A DNA stretch of 32,845 nucleotides. It comes from Methanobacterium sp. Lineage in GTDB: Archaea; Methanobacteriota; Methanobacteria; Methanobacteriales; Methanobacteriaceae. Positions within the stretch are counted from its first letter, which is position 1; each line of letters opens with the position of its first letter. Made by a program: the position numbers and the translations under genes. Shown here in pieces: positions 21,588 to 32,785 of the stretch. The stretch spans positions 1-32,845 of the forward strand of contig JAUNXM010000006.1 in the NCBI GenBank assembly GCA_030539815.1, written 5' to 3'. The notes beneath the pieces were generated by a model, which searched no databases, was not told where the DNA came from, and was given only the letters and a program-made list of their open reading frames with translations.

Positions 21588-21917
21588 TTTTAAATCTCCA
21601 TTAATTTTTTATTTTATTGTATTATTGTTGTTGAATTGCGAGTTAGAATAAATATTGATAAAGTTATGAAGGTGGGTCTATAAAAAACTTTATTATACAA
21701 TCATTTATTAGTTGGCCTAATCTGGAGGATTCATCTCCACAGTTTTTTCCTCCACATTTTTAGCGCAAAATGATGTTTAAACACATGTAATGACCTGTAA
21801 AATCATGAACCTTTCGATTGATATTCATAATTTGAAAGAATTTACATTTAAAAAAGTTACGTGGTTTTCAATCGATTTAAGTACAAAAATGGACAATTCA
21901 GTAATTAATTAGGATTT
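21588..21917. other. 330-bp gap upstream of argG
   Basis: There is no gene. The part near argG should hold its promoter; a minus-strand AAAGTTTTTTATAG (about 21677-21690) is a possible BRE/TATA with start near 21657, but this is weak. A short hairpin (TGGAG 21723-21727 with CTCCA 21735-21739) is present. The rest is AT-rich with nothing I can support. Confidence 0.4.
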
Positions 21918-22511
21918 TTATATTTTAAAAATATTTTTAACTTGTTTCCAGTAAAGATGAAAGTGCAGAGACGTGCTAACTGCAATTACAATGGTAAACT
22001 CTGCATGCCAGAAATCAATGGTCAAATTCCAGGAGGATTGAATACCATAATTTATTAAAATGGTTAAGAGGAGCCCAGTTACTCCAGTGGCAATGAAACT
22101 GGTCATTAGCACATATTTCCACATTTTGAAGTAGAACTTTCTGGTTAAACGGTTTTCCAGGTACATCAAATAGGTTACTAAATAAATGATAAGGGTGGTT
22201 AAGGTCAGTGGTATCAGGTTATAATTTTCTGGGGGGACAGAAATAGCTTTTTGGATATCCGAAGAGCTACTAGTGCTATTTTTAGCAGTAGCACTGTTGT
22301 TATTGGCTTGTCCAGTTGTTGAAACATTGTTTAGAGATCCGGAACTGGGGGATTCAGAATGGTCGCATATTCCATTCTGGTTGGTGTCCATGTAACGGGG
22401 GCATTGGCCTGGGAAAGGATCATTTATCATGCCGTAGGGGCAGTCATTCCAAGCATAAACTGCTATTGGTGTGAGAAGAACGATTAAAATAACTACATGC
22501 AATTTTTTCAC
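21918..22511 (-). CDS. Exported-domain membrane protein, three helices, WH-x13-HxHxYW motif
   Basis: A 197-residue protein starting at GTG 22511 (GAGGAG ribosome binding site, inside the upstream gene). A signal-type helix (about 1-17) is followed by a short exported segment with two Cys and a calcium-loop-like DTNQNGICDHSE. A Ser/Asn/Thr-rich linker comes next, then three membrane helices. The last helix carries FWH and, 13 residues further on, HFHLYW, with the histidines placed as in a possible haem or metal site. The C-terminal region resembles DUF4405-like cytochrome b-type membrane proteins; this is a tentative call. The gene begins two bases after the stop of a paralogue with the same helices and His motif, so the two probably form one complex. 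Confidence 0.72.
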   Translation of the reverse strand: MKKLHVVILIVLLTPIAVYAWNDCPYGMINDPFPGQCPRYMDTNQNGICDHSESPSSGSLNNVSTTGQANNNSATAKNSTSSSSDIQKAISVPPENYNLIPLTLTTLIIYLVTYLMYLENRLTRKFYFKMWKYVLMTSFIATGVTGLLLTILINYGIQSSWNLTIDFWHAEFTIVIAVSTSLHFHLYWKQVKNIFKI

Positions 22512-22512
22512 T

Positions 22513-22938
22513 TTAATCTCCTCTCGATTTTTCATCAGAGCTCTCAGTTGATTTTCCATGGGATTTATCTGATTGGGGATCGTTAGTTTCGGATTTTCCA
22601 GGGGATGGGATGGATTTATCTGAGGGTTCTCCAGATTTTCCGCTGGATGAAGACATCCAGTAAGAGTGTATGTGGCAAATAGCAACCCAGAACATGGCGA
22701 TGGCAATTTGAACATGCCAGTACAGGAGCTCCTGACTGACTGGGAGAGCAACCCCATATTCTGCAAGGCCAATAAGGACTAAACCTGCTCCTGCAGATAT
22801 CAGGAAGGTAATTAAAATTAGAATATTCCATAAACGAATATGAATTGATTTTTTAATATAACTCTTACGATATAGGAAGTAACTACCTAAATAGGCAACT
22901 ATGAGGGTGATTGATATGCTTATTAAATCGTAGGTCAT
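22513..22938 (-). CDS. Three-helix membrane protein with charged Ser-rich tail, paralogue of the next gene
   Basis: About 141 residues from the ATG at 22938; in-frame alternatives are ATG 22974 and TTG 23013, and none has a ribosome binding site. Three membrane helices are visible. The third reads YWHVQIAIAMFWVAICHIHSYW, with His residues at exactly the same spacing as in the downstream gene (WH, then HxHxYW). The protein then ends in a low-complexity tail of about 45 residues rich in Ser, Lys, Asp and Gly (repeated KS and DKS), probably cytoplasmic. A TATA-like ATATATAT run at about 22975-22984 could give a start near 22955, which favours the shortest form. Function is unknown; a membrane redox role is inferred only from the paired histidines. 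Confidence 0.65.
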   Translation of the reverse strand: MTYDLISISITLIVAYLGSYFLYRKSYIKKSIHIRLWNILILITFLISAGAGLVLIGLAEYGVALPVSQELLYWHVQIAIAMFWVAICHIHSYWMSSSSGKSGEPSDKSIPSPGKSETNDPQSDKSHGKSTESSDEKSRGD

Positions 22939-23145
22939 AATAATCGTGAATTTAGAATCATATTTGATTACCATATATATATATGGAATGAGTTCTATTT
23001 CAGTTTTTGTCAAATTAAATCTTAGGATATTCCTGGGGTAATTTAATATATCTCTAATATTAAAGTTTTTTCAAGGCCAAGATGTTTTATAGATTATTGT
23101 GAAGTCCAAGTGGAAGTTTATACTGGTAATAATCGGGGTTAAGCA

Positions 23146-23886
23146 ATGCAAAAAAAGAGTCAATATGTTCTTCTGGCTATTATATTACTCCTAACTTTCC
23201 TGGTAGTATACCTGGTCTTTAGCACTTCCATAAAACCGGTCCAAACAGAAAATCAGCCTAGAATAATTTTAGGAAGCTTTGACCTACCTCCTGCTACAGT
23301 TAGTAGTGACATGTCCGTGGATCAAGCCATAAAAAGTCGACGTTCAGTTCGATCTTTCAGTGCAACCTCACTTACTTTGCAGGATGTATCTCAACTTCTA
23401 TGGGCTTCACAGGGGATAACTGATTCTGAAAGAAATTTCAGGGCCGCACCATCTGCTGGTCATGTTTTCCCTATGGAAATTTACCTGGTAACGGGTAATA
23501 ATAGTATCCAGGGGCTTGAAGCGGGTATATACCATTATAATCCTTTTAATAATACTTTAGAAAAAATAGTGGAAGGTGACCAGAGATACAACCTATCACA
23601 GGCAGCTCACCAGCAAAAATGGGTTGAAAACGCACCCATAAGTCTGGTCGTCACTGGTAACTACCAGAAGATGAAGGAAAAATACCCGGATGAACGAATC
23701 AGCACCCGATTCGTGGATATTGAAGCCGGTCATATTGGGGAGAACATATATTTAGAGGCAGTTGCCAACGGTATGGGCACGGTGGCCATTGGCTCATTCT
23801 ACGATGATCAAATGATAAACCTTTTAAAGTTACCTTCCACTGAAACTCCAATATATATTTATCCCGTGGGTTACCCAAACTCATGA
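23146..23886 (+). CDS. Membrane-anchored SagB-type nitroreductase
   Basis: A 246-residue protein with one N-terminal hydrophobic helix (about 7-26) followed by an FMN-binding nitroreductase domain of the SagB/ThcOx type. Readable features are the FMN-binding SRRSVRSF at 64-71, LSQLLWASQG-like VSQLLWASQGIT, the AAPSAGHVFPMEIYLV segment, GHIGENIYLEAVANGMGTVAIGSF and the C-terminal YPVGYP. The helix would anchor the domain at the membrane, probably outside, so it may act on an extracytoplasmic substrate. Its substrate is not predictable; related enzymes reduce quinones or nitro compounds or oxidise azoline rings. No RiPP precursor or cyclase lies nearby. It is divergent from the pair of membrane proteins at 21.9-22.9 kb. 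Confidence 0.85.
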   Translation: MQKKSQYVLLAIILLLTFLVVYLVFSTSIKPVQTENQPRIILGSFDLPPATVSSDMSVDQAIKSRRSVRSFSATSLTLQDVSQLLWASQGITDSERNFRAAPSAGHVFPMEIYLVTGNNSIQGLEAGIYHYNPFNNTLEKIVEGDQRYNLSQAAHQQKWVENAPISLVVTGNYQKMKEKYPDERISTRFVDIEAGHIGENIYLEAVANGMGTVAIGSFYDDQMINLLKLPSTETPIYIYPVGYPNS

Positions 23887-23933
23887 CTATAGTTTGAAAT
23901 TATATCTTCTTATTGTGCGTGGAGAATTTAATC

Positions 23934-24650
23934 ATGGCCGGTGAAATACTTACCATTGCAACGGAAACTGGTGGAGACATTTCCCTTAATCAGGATTTAT
24001 GGGAGAAACTGGACCTTGGCAGTAATGGAAAACCTGTAATTAAAGCTGCTTTAAATGGAACTCCTCTTATAAAATTTGGATCAGGATATCCACGTATTTT
24101 TATGTGTGCTGGAATTCATGGAAACGAATTACCTCCACAAGTTGCTTTTTTCAAATTATTAAACCAATTAGAACATAAAAAAATCAGTGGGACCGTTTAT
24201 ATCATCCCCATTGCCATACCTTACGCTACTATGAAAAATTCTAGACGGTTTAAAGGTTTGGATATGAATCGAAAGACATTTAAAGAAGGATACATATCCA
24301 ACACCATTTTAAAAACTACTCAAAAACTGAAAATTCAGGCCGCAGCAGACTTTCACTCCACCCAACCCCAAAGCAATCCAGGGGTAGAAAGTGTTTTTTG
24401 TTCTAAAAAACCATGCTACGAAAGTTTTAAGATAGCCAGCTATATCACTGGTGAGACATCCTCTAAGATCATTTCCCAGGAAGAGGCCGGCAAACTATAC
24501 CATGGCGCCCTGGAAGATGAGTTAAATATTACAGGAATACCTGCCGTAACCTGTGAAGTAGTTTCCAGGAATGGAAAATTAGATTCAGGGAGTGTAGAAA
24601 GGTCACTACTGCAGATGAATTCTTTCTTGAGTTATTTCAATATTATATAA
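23934..24650 (+). CDS. Succinylglutamate desuccinylase/aspartoacylase-family zinc hydrolase
   Basis: A 238-residue zinc carboxypeptidase-like protein of the AstE/AspA group. The zinc-binding G-x-HGNE motif gives H62 and E65. The DMNR segment (LDMNRKTF) fits the substrate carboxylate-binding Asn-Arg. ADFHS provides the third zinc ligand, and the late TCEV gives the likely catalytic Glu. The start is the ATG at 23934, with GGAGAA at 23921-23926; a TTG at 23913 in frame lies before that site and is rejected. Such enzymes cleave N-acyl groups from amino acids, but the substrate is unknown. It follows the nitroreductase gene by 47 bp and may be co-transcribed with it. Confidence 0.83.
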   Translation: MAGEILTIATETGGDISLNQDLWEKLDLGSNGKPVIKAALNGTPLIKFGSGYPRIFMCAGIHGNELPPQVAFFKLLNQLEHKKISGTVYIIPIAIPYATMKNSRRFKGLDMNRKTFKEGYISNTILKTTQKLKIQAAADFHSTQPQSNPGVESVFCSKKPCYESFKIASYITGETSSKIISQEEAGKLYHGALEDELNITGIPAVTCEVVSRNGKLDSGSVERSLLQMNSFLSYFNII

Positions 24651-24775
24651 ATTTTTTACCCTTTTTACTATTTCGATGTGTAAGAAGGGTCCTAGAAGAA
24701 ACTATTTGATTTATAAGTCATCCAATTCATAATTCACCAGTTGTAGTAACCACTATTCATCAGAAACTGATAAAA

Positions 24776-25555
24776 ATGTCATCTTATAAAAAACACATAT
24801 TATTCTCGTTAATAATGATTTTTCCTTTCTTTCCAGATGTATATTATCTCTCCCTGGCGGTGGTAGGAGCTTCGGTAGTGGATCTGGACACCAGTTTCCG
24901 CTACCGTAACCTGGTAATAATGGCACTTGCCGGAGGGATACTGGCATTAACACTACAATTCATGAATATTACGCCTTTTCCTGGGATATTATTGATTAGT
25001 ATAGCTTTATTCTTTTTTGTTGCCCAACACCGGGGTTTTGTTCACTCCATTTCCGGAACTGGTCTGGCAGCAGCTTGTCTGGCTCTGTTTGTAATTAGTT
25101 TTCAGAATATCCTGGGGATTTTAACTCCTGATCCCAGGGTTTCTTTCCTGTTAACCTCATTAATTCTGGGAATTATAGTTTTAAACAGGGGTTTACTTAT
25201 CTTATATGCGTTATTGGTGACGATTGGAATATTTTTAACACCTTTAACCAGTTTCAACTTCATATACGTGGCAACCGCTTTATTCGTGGGTTCATTGAGT
25301 CACCTGATACTGGATCTCTTTACTGGTAATGGGGTGAAACTCTTGGATCCCCTATACAAGTACCGGTTTGGTAAAATTACCGGACTATTCATTGTCGCTC
25401 TGTGGCTCTCAATTGTTTTAATTCTTTATATTTTACCCGGAGATCAATCCCTTCTTCTAAATTGTTATCTACAAATCCCGGGAGTAATTCTGAAGGAAAT
25501 CTCTTGGAATGATTTTAATCCGGTTAACTACTTACAATCTCTAAAATTAGTTTAG
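24776..25555 (+). CDS. YdjM-type membrane-bound metal-dependent hydrolase (second copy)
   Basis: A 259-residue integral membrane protein of the YdjM/DUF457 family. The acidic motif VVDLD is at 34-38, the family HRGFVHS at 85-91, and H176 and D180 sit in SHLILDLFT. It is shorter than the gene at 170-1120 and has no soluble C-terminal domain. The ATG at 24776 has no clear ribosome binding site. It is the last gene before the ehb operon, but a 327-bp gap and a separate TATA box part them, so a link with the hydrogenase is not supported. Enzymatic role unknown. Confidence 0.78.
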   Translation: MSSYKKHILFSLIMIFPFFPDVYYLSLAVVGASVVDLDTSFRYRNLVIMALAGGILALTLQFMNITPFPGILLISIALFFFVAQHRGFVHSISGTGLAAACLALFVISFQNILGILTPDPRVSFLLTSLILGIIVLNRGLLILYALLVTIGIFLTPLTSFNFIYVATALFVGSLSHLILDLFTGNGVKLLDPLYKYRFGKITGLFIVALWLSIVLILYILPGDQSLLLNCYLQIPGVILKEISWNDFNPVNYLQSLKLV

Positions 25556-25882
<327 letters not shown>

Positions 25883-26194
25883 ATGTTTATAACCAGAATA
25901 TTCTACGGAATCGCCTATTTCATAGTATTGATATGGGAGATAATCAAAGCCACCATTGACGTTGCAATCAGAACTGTAAACGGTAAGGTGGATCCAGTGG
26001 TGGTGGAAATCCCCACTGTTCTGGAAAGACCAATCTCTCAGACTATTCTTGCCAACAGCATTACTCTTACTCCTGGGACGTTATCCATTGATCTTGACTC
26101 GGAAAAACAGGTTTTAAGGGTTGCTACCATAACTCCACGTTCCAATGAGGATGTTATACCATTTGAACAATACATAAAAGGGATGTTAGAATGA
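25883..26194 (+). CDS. ehbA: Energy-converting hydrogenase B subunit A (MrpE-like)
   Basis: First gene of the ehb operon, 103 residues. It has an N-terminal membrane helix, then a soluble part with [16 protein letters not shown], which is the signature of the MrpE/MnhE antiporter subunit. Ehb is a membrane [NiFe] hydrogenase that uses ion flow to drive reduction of ferredoxin by H2. In methanogens without cytochromes it mainly serves carbon assimilation. EhbA belongs to its Mrp-like membrane module. Its stop overlaps the start of ehbB (ATGA). The identification rests on the gene order A to M, which matches Methanothermobacter throughout. Confidence 0.88.
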   Translation: MFITRIFYGIAYFIVLIWEIIKATIDVAIRTVNGKVDPVVVEIPTVLERPISQTILANSITLTPGTLSIDLDSEKQVLRVATITPRSNEDVIPFEQYIKGMLE

Positions 26195-26460
26195 ACTTGT
26201 TTATATTCTCACAATATGTGCTAATGGCTGCACTGGCTATATTTGCCGTGGCCACTATCCGGATCGCCACCCGCAAAACCATAGCCATGGGGCTGGTGGG
26301 ATTATCAGGGTTTACCATTGCAGTAGCCACATTTTTGATCCTGTTACAGAACCTTTATGGAATTGCCTTTTGCCGTGACATTGCCATGGCCCTGTTAATT
26401 ATGGATATGGTGGGAACCATTGCCTTTGCCCGAGTCTTAAGGGGGTATGCCCGTGGATGA
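26191..26460 (+). CDS. ehbB: Energy-converting hydrogenase B subunit B (MrpF-like)
   Basis: An 89-residue membrane protein with three helices. The C-terminal [20 protein letters not shown] resembles the MrpF/MnhF subunit of multi-subunit Na+/H+ antiporters. The start overlaps ehbA by four bases, and the end overlaps ehbC by 14, showing tight translational coupling within the operon. Confidence 0.86.
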   Translation: MNLFIFSQYVLMAALAIFAVATIRIATRKTIAMGLVGLSGFTIAVATFLILLQNLYGIAFCRDIAMALLIMDMVGTIAFARVLRGYARG

Positions 26461-26728
26461 TATAATTACCATAATAAAATCAATAATACTTCTCGTAGCA
26501 GCAGTTCTGGTCATTCTAACCGCTATAGGAATCATAAGGTATAAAGATGATATGGAAAGGGTTCTCTACGCCCGTATACATATTTTGGGCGTTATTGATG
26601 TGGCTTGTATGGTTTCCCTACTGGTACTGGGAGAACCACTGCTGGCTGGAGTTTACTTCATAGTAACACCCTTCGCATCCCACGCCATAGCCAACGGCTA
26701 CTACTATGGGGAGGATAAAGATGATTGA
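26447..26728 (+). CDS. ehbC: Energy-converting hydrogenase B subunit C (MrpG-like)
   Basis: A 93-residue membrane protein with three helices and the MrpG/MnhG pattern [18 protein letters not shown], followed by the conserved Pro-rich turn [10 protein letters not shown]. The ATG at 26447 follows AAGGGGGT inside ehbB; a GTG two codons later is a possible alternative. It ends eight bases into ehbD. Confidence 0.86.
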   Translation: MPVDDIITIIKSIILLVAAVLVILTAIGIIRYKDDMERVLYARIHILGVIDVACMVSLLVLGEPLLAGVYFIVTPFASHAIANGYYYGEDKDD

Positions 26729-26954
26729 ATATTTATTCATGCTAACCGCAGTTTTAGGAGCTATTTTCGCTTTAATGCAAAGGGACCTATTGAAAGCCGC
26801 AATCCTGACTGGTATCAGTGGAGCTTCAATTGCCATCCTATACCAGTATTTACTGGCCCCAGATGTGGCTCTTACCCAGGCCATTGTGGGAGCAGCTATC
26901 ATCCCGGTGTTCTTTGCACTGGCAGTTTACAAAACACGCAGGATGGAGGAATAA
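26721..26954 (+). CDS. ehbD: Energy-converting hydrogenase B subunit D (DUF4040/MbhD-like)
   Basis: A 77-residue protein of two to three helices. [18 protein letters not shown] and [15 protein letters not shown] are typical of the DUF4040 domain, as found at the C-terminus of MrpA and in MbhD. I choose the ATG at 26721 because GGGGAGG (26708-26714) precedes it; the ATG at 26706 would lie before that site. It overlaps the end of ehbC by eight bases. Confidence 0.86.
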   Translation: MIEYLFMLTAVLGAIFALMQRDLLKAAILTGISGASIAILYQYLLAPDVALTQAIVGAAIIPVFFALAVYKTRRMEE

Positions 26955-26955
26955 G

Positions 26956-27318
<363 letters not shown>

Positions 27319-27387
27319 TACAATGTCATTTTACAATTCCAACACAATAGATAATATTATAGATCACAATGATACCGGAGGGATACT

Positions 27388-28893
27388 GTGAACCTCTTAA
27401 TCCCTCTGATGGTTATTGTCCCCATATTGTGTGCCCTGTTTTTAAACCTGTTACACAAAAAAGACCGGACCATCAAGACCATAGCCATTATTTTAGCTTT
27501 AATATTACCGGCATTACCCATTCTGGCCAATTATGGTCTGCACTATTTCGGTGGATATGCACCCCTCATTGAAAACCCAACCCTATCCAGCAATCTGCCC
27601 TCACTCATCACTGGAACGGCTTTAAACACATTCCACCCGGCAATTACCTACTCCTTCCAGGGTGCACAGAAAATATTCATTTTCATCCTGGGGCTGGTGG
27701 GACTCCTGGTGGTATTCACATCACTATATGAAACCCGCCGACCATCTGGAGTCTACGGATATATGATGTTCATGGGAATAGCCGCACTAACCGCCATACT
27801 TTTAACTGATGACATATTCAATCTCTATGTCTTCTTTGAAATTGCTGCCCTGGCAACTGTGGGAATAGTACTGGTCTCCAATGTGAAGGGTAACTATGAA
27901 ACTGCCCTCAAATACATGATATTGGGGAGTATAGCCGCACCATTACTCCTCCTGGGAATAGCACTTCTACTGGGAGTAACTGGAAATGTGAACATAACGG
28001 ATATCATCTATTCGCTGAAAAACGGTTTGGTCAATCCCCAAAATCCAGTGCTCTTAATGGCATGTGGTTTAATAGTATTCGGATGGTTATATGGTTCGGG
28101 ACTCCCTCCATTCCACACCATCAAATCAGCTATTTACAGCAAAGCATTACCAAGTGGAGCAGCACTCATTCAGGCCTTTTCGGTTTTCACCTTCATTGCC
28201 CTTGGAATCATTATACTCAGAATTTTCTCCTACCTTCCCTTCTCACAGTGGGTGATACTGGGAGTATCTCTACTGGCCATGATCCTGGGAATCACCATGG
28301 CCATTGTCCAGACCGACATCAAACGGATGATCGGCTACTTGGCAGTGGGAGAACTGGGATACATAGGTATAGGACTGGGGCTGGGCACTGCTTTCGGAAT
28401 AACCGCAGGACTCTTCCAGGCGGTTAACGAAGCAATAATTACTGCCTTCCTGTTTATAGGATTCGGAACGGTACTCTACCAGACCAGGATCAGTGACACC
28501 CGTAAACTGGGTGGAATGATGGCCAGAAATCCATTGGTTGCCCTACTGGTCTTACTAGCTGGATTTGCAATGGCCGGGGTGCCACCACTGAATGCATTCC
28601 AGAGCAAACTTATGCTTATCCAGGCATCCATCAATGCTGGTTTCCCGGAGTTAGGGGTGATCATGATACTACTGAGTATCGTCACCTTCATGACCTTCAT
28701 GAAAGCGTTCCACGCAGTTTTCCTACGACCAAAACCAGCAGATCTGGAGTTAAAGAATGAAAATATACCTAAAGCCACCATAGTTGCCCTAGTGGTGTTT
28801 CTGGTGGTTTGTTTAGTCTTTGGGTTATTCCCACAAGTAATAACCAGTTACCTGCAGCCTCTGGCAACTAGTTTAACAGGAGGTATAGTATGA
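27388..28893 (+). CDS. ehbF: Energy-converting hydrogenase B subunit F (MrpD/NuoN-like ion pump)
   Basis: A 501-residue antiporter-like subunit with about 14 membrane helices, the main ion-translocating part of Ehb. Key charged residues of the NuoL/M/N family can be placed: E151 in [10 protein letters not shown] (helix 5), K246 in [18 protein letters not shown] (helix 7) and K312 in [18 protein letters not shown] (helix 8). It starts with GTG after GGAGGG, 69 bp after ehbE, and its stop overlaps ehbG by ATGA. Length and motifs fit MrpD-type subunits of energy-converting hydrogenases. Confidence 0.93.
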   Translation: MNLLIPLMVIVPILCALFLNLLHKKDRTIKTIAIILALILPALPILANYGLHYFGGYAPLIENPTLSSNLPSLITGTALNTFHPAITYSFQGAQKIFIFILGLVGLLVVFTSLYETRRPSGVYGYMMFMGIAALTAILLTDDIFNLYVFFEIAALATVGIVLVSNVKGNYETALKYMILGSIAAPLLLLGIALLLGVTGNVNITDIIYSLKNGLVNPQNPVLLMACGLIVFGWLYGSGLPPFHTIKSAIYSKALPSGAALIQAFSVFTFIALGIIILRIFSYLPFSQWVILGVSLLAMILGITMAIVQTDIKRMIGYLAVGELGYIGIGLGLGTAFGITAGLFQAVNEAIITAFLFIGFGTVLYQTRISDTRKLGGMMARNPLVALLVLLAGFAMAGVPPLNAFQSKLMLIQASINAGFPELGVIMILLSIVTFMTFMKAFHAVFLRPKPADLELKNENIPKATIVALVVFLVVCLVFGLFPQVITSYLQPLATSLTGGIV

Positions 28894-29225
28894 ACCTCTA
28901 CGACTTGATAGTTAAAAAAATAAAAGACATTCAAGGAGCGGGGGATGATTCCGCGATAACTAACATGTCCACGTCATCCATGCTCACTGCCGAGATAACC
29001 TTGATTTCATCCATCCTGGTGGCCCTGATCATGCTGCGCATGGTGAGCAAGATCCTGATGATTGTAGCAGTGTTGGTGGTTTTATTAGCGGTCCTGGTGG
29101 CTATGCCACTCATGCCACGCTTTAAAAAGGAACAGAACGATTCAATGGATTCTATGCTGTTCTATGTAATGTTGGCTCTGGCCATAGTAATTACCCTATT
29201 TTACTGGGGGAATTTGAATGTCTGA
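28890..29225 (+). CDS. ehbG: Energy-converting hydrogenase B subunit G
   Basis: A 111-residue protein. A soluble N-terminal region of about 30 residues (Asp/Ser/Thr-rich) is followed by three membrane helices. I do not recognise a domain beyond its place in the operon. The start overlaps ehbF by four bases and the end overlaps ehbH by eight. The symbol rests on gene order. Confidence 0.82.
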   Translation: MNLYDLIVKKIKDIQGAGDDSAITNMSTSSMLTAEITLISSILVALIMLRMVSKILMIVAVLVVLLAVLVAMPLMPRFKKEQNDSMDSMLFYVMLALAIVITLFYWGNLNV

Positions 29226-29496
29226 AGGAATAAGAAAAATTATAATGGGATTTTCCCTCTTCATATTCGCCGTCACGATACTTGAATCCACATACCAATT
29301 CAAACAGATGATATACCCGGGCATAAGTTATATTTACAACTATGTTGGTCCTAAAATAGCCCCTAACATGGTAACCATCGTGGTGTTTGATTGGAGAGGT
29401 TATGACACTTTAGGTGAAGCTCTTATCCTGGTAACCGCAGTTATAGCTGTTTTACTGGTATTTGGGCGAGGTAAAGTCCAACTGGGAGGTAAATAA
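29218..29496 (+). CDS. ehbH: Energy-converting hydrogenase B subunit H (MbhE-like)
   Basis: A 92-residue membrane protein whose second half, [24 protein letters not shown], matches the MbhE/MrpA-tail pattern (FDFRG-x-DTLGE). Two helices flank an outward-facing loop. It is part of the Mrp-like module, and its TAA is directly followed by the ATG of ehbI. Confidence 0.86.
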   Translation: MSEGIRKIIMGFSLFIFAVTILESTYQFKQMIYPGISYIYNYVGPKIAPNMVTIVVFDWRGYDTLGEALILVTAVIAVLLVFGRGKVQLGGK

Positions 29497-30003
29497 ATGA
29501 GTACCATACTCAAAATATTCGTATTCCCTGCAGCCATGGTCATTATGTGCCTGGGTGTTCTTACCATACTGGGAGGGCACATCACCCCGGGAGGGGGATT
29601 CCAGGGTGGAGCAATGATAGCAGCAGCATTAATATTCTGCCTAATAGTATATGGGCTTAAAGACAGCCCAATACACTTATCCCATGATTTCCTGGCGGGA
29701 GTGGAAAGTATAGGTGCTTTGTTATTTGTCTTCCTGGGAATAGCAGGACTGATGTTTTCCGGGTTCTACCTCTACAACCTGGGGGTGGACATCTACCACA
29801 TAGTACCAGCAGCCATCCAGAACCTGTTCGACTACCCTGACCCCACTCATGCTGGAATATTACCCTACCTTAACTTTGCAGTTGGATTAAAGGTCATGGT
29901 AGGTTTAACCGCTGTGGTAATAGCATTCATGGGATTCAAGGATTATGAGAAAGGCGTAACTGAATCGGATCCAGAAGAACTGGATTACGAGGAGGTCGAA
30001 TAA
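29497..30003 (+). CDS. ehbI: Energy-converting hydrogenase B subunit I (MrpB-like)
   Basis: A 168-residue protein of the MrpB/MnhB type, with the signature [20 protein letters not shown] in the first third and four to five membrane helices. The C-terminus is acidic ([12 protein letters not shown]) and probably cytoplasmic. It abuts ehbH and ehbJ without a gap, with AGGAGGT before the start. Confidence 0.88.
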   Translation: MSTILKIFVFPAAMVIMCLGVLTILGGHITPGGGFQGGAMIAAALIFCLIVYGLKDSPIHLSHDFLAGVESIGALLFVFLGIAGLMFSGFYLYNLGVDIYHIVPAAIQNLFDYPDPTHAGILPYLNFAVGLKVMVGLTAVVIAFMGFKDYEKGVTESDPEELDYEEVE

Positions 30004-30279
30004 ATGATCAACATCTATATCGGGCCTCTAGTACTGGGACTCTTACTGGGATTCGTCCTGGGAACCAGAATCAGGGATGTTCCCCAAAGCGGATTGAAAT
30101 TCACCGCCCCAGTATATCTAGTATTCATCATTGTGGCCTTCATAATGGCCTATGCACTGGGCCCCTTCCCCTATTACACTGACATTCCACTGGCCAGTGG
30201 TTTTGTAGCCACAGCCGTGGGCATCATGATCGGTAAATTAACCTTCGGAAGAGGTACCAAGCCGCAAGCAGAGAATTAA
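30004..30279 (+). CDS. ehbJ: Energy-converting hydrogenase B subunit J
   Basis: A 91-residue membrane protein with three helices and no domain I recognise; named by its place between the MrpB-like subunit and the polyferredoxin. GAGGTCGA in the end of ehbI serves as ribosome binding site. A 155-bp gap follows, the largest inside the operon. Confidence 0.82.
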   Translation: MINIYIGPLVLGLLLGFVLGTRIRDVPQSGLKFTAPVYLVFIIVAFIMAYALGPFPYYTDIPLASGFVATAVGIMIGKLTFGRGTKPQAEN

Positions 30280-30298
30280 TCTAATATTTAAGTTAATA

Positions 30299-30324
30299 AG
30301 CTGTATTAAATAGCTGCATTAAAT
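30299..30324. repeat. 13-bp tandem repeat between ehbJ and ehbK
   Basis: AGCTGTATTAAAT is followed at once by AGCTGCATTAAAT (12 of 13 identical), inside the 155-bp gap that divides the membrane-module genes from the electron-transfer genes. It may mark a processing site or internal promoter, or be of no effect. Confidence 0.5.
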
Positions 30325-30434
30325 AAAATCATTAAAGAGTTGAAATGAAATTCCGGACAAAATTGGATTGGAATCAACGATAATTGAGAATAATAAGCAA
30401 CAGAAACAAAAAAAATCAATCGGAGTATAATCTT

Positions 30435-31792
<1,358 letters not shown>

Positions 31793-31796
<4 letters not shown>

Positions 31797-32278
31797 CTAA
31801 TTTATTCCTTATATTCCTGGAAGGAGCATATACCAACCTTAAAAGGATCATATTTGCCAGCGACCGGGTTACGGATATGGAAGTAAGGAACATGATCCTG
31901 GAAGGTAGGGTAACCCCCACGGAGAAGGTGGCCGAGGTATCCTGCATAGGATGTGGTGGATGCAGCAATGCCTGCCCTACTAAAGCTATAGAGATGGTAG
32001 ATCTGGATGAACCAGTGGAACTCATGGAAGGGCTGACCAAAACACAGTTACCAGTCCTGCATAGTGAAAAATGTGTGAACTGCTACTACTGTCATGATTT
32101 CTGCCCATTATATGCCTTATTTGGAAAAGCAGGAACCATACATCCCAACGATGTTGGTGAAGTTGAGTCAGACATATCCCAACTCCTTCAAAAACCAGTG
32201 AAGATATCCGAGGATAAAATAGCATTCATATCCCAATACTTGGCAGATAATACCATTCTAAAAAAAAGAAGAGAATAA
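31793..32278 (+). CDS. ehbL: Energy-converting hydrogenase B subunit L (2[4Fe-4S] protein)
   Basis: A 161-residue iron-sulfur protein. Two motifs, [12 protein letters not shown] and [12 protein letters not shown], are set about 38 residues apart, as in the NuoI/EchF-type subunits that link the hydrogenase small subunit to ferredoxin. The start overlaps ehbK by four bases (ATGA). It is likely the electron-exit subunit next to EhbM. Confidence 0.9.
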
Positions 32279-32338
32279 AGAAATACTGTATAAAATTTAA
32301 ATTAACCATAAATCCACATAATCTCAAAGAGGAATTAT

Positions 32339-32785
32339 ATGAGCCTAAAATCATATTCCAGGGGTCGAGCTGTACACGTGATGTTGGTGTACACAGGAGG
32401 ATGCAATGGCTGTGACATTGAAATTGTTAACTGCATATTATCTCCTAAATTTGACGCGGAACAGTACAAGGTATTTTTAACCTGGAATCCCAGGGAAGCA
32501 GATGTCCTGGTGGTCACTGGACCCGTAACCAAACACAATGAACAGCCACTCCGTGAAATCTACAAAGCCATACCTGAACCAAAGGCAGTGGTAGCTGCCG
32601 GAGCCTGCGCCCTAATGGGGGGAGTTTACAAAAACTGCCACGGTGATATACCATCCGAAGAAATTGCCGGACCCGTGGATCAAATCATACCAGTTGATGC
32701 CAAGGTACCCGGATGTGCGGTCCGCCCTCAGGATGTGGTGGCTGGACTGGTGTCTGCATTACCCTTACTGCTAAATGCTGAATAA
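32339..32785 (+). CDS. ehbM: Energy-converting hydrogenase B small subunit
   Basis: The 148-residue small subunit of the [NiFe] hydrogenase core, homologous to NuoB. All four ligands of the proximal [4Fe-4S] cluster are present: two in GGCNGCDIE near residues 19-22, one in [10 protein letters not shown] and one in VPGCAVRP. The ATG follows GAGGAA. The large, NiFe-bearing subunit (ehbN) is expected just after the right edge; 60 bp of AT-rich sequence remain in the window with no start visible. Confidence 0.93.
   Translation: MSLKSYSRGRAVHVMLVYTGGCNGCDIEIVNCILSPKFDAEQYKVFLTWNPREADVLVVTGPVTKHNEQPLREIYKAIPEPKAVVAAGACALMGGVYKNCHGDIPSEEIAGPVDQIIPVDAKVPGCAVRPQDVVAGLVSALPLLLNAE

Noticed and set aside
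21723..21748. Hairpin TGGAG/CTCCA followed by six T on the plus strand, terminator-like
   Set aside because: No plus-strand gene lies upstream; the stem has only five pairs. It does not fit the minus-strand gene that ends at 21918.
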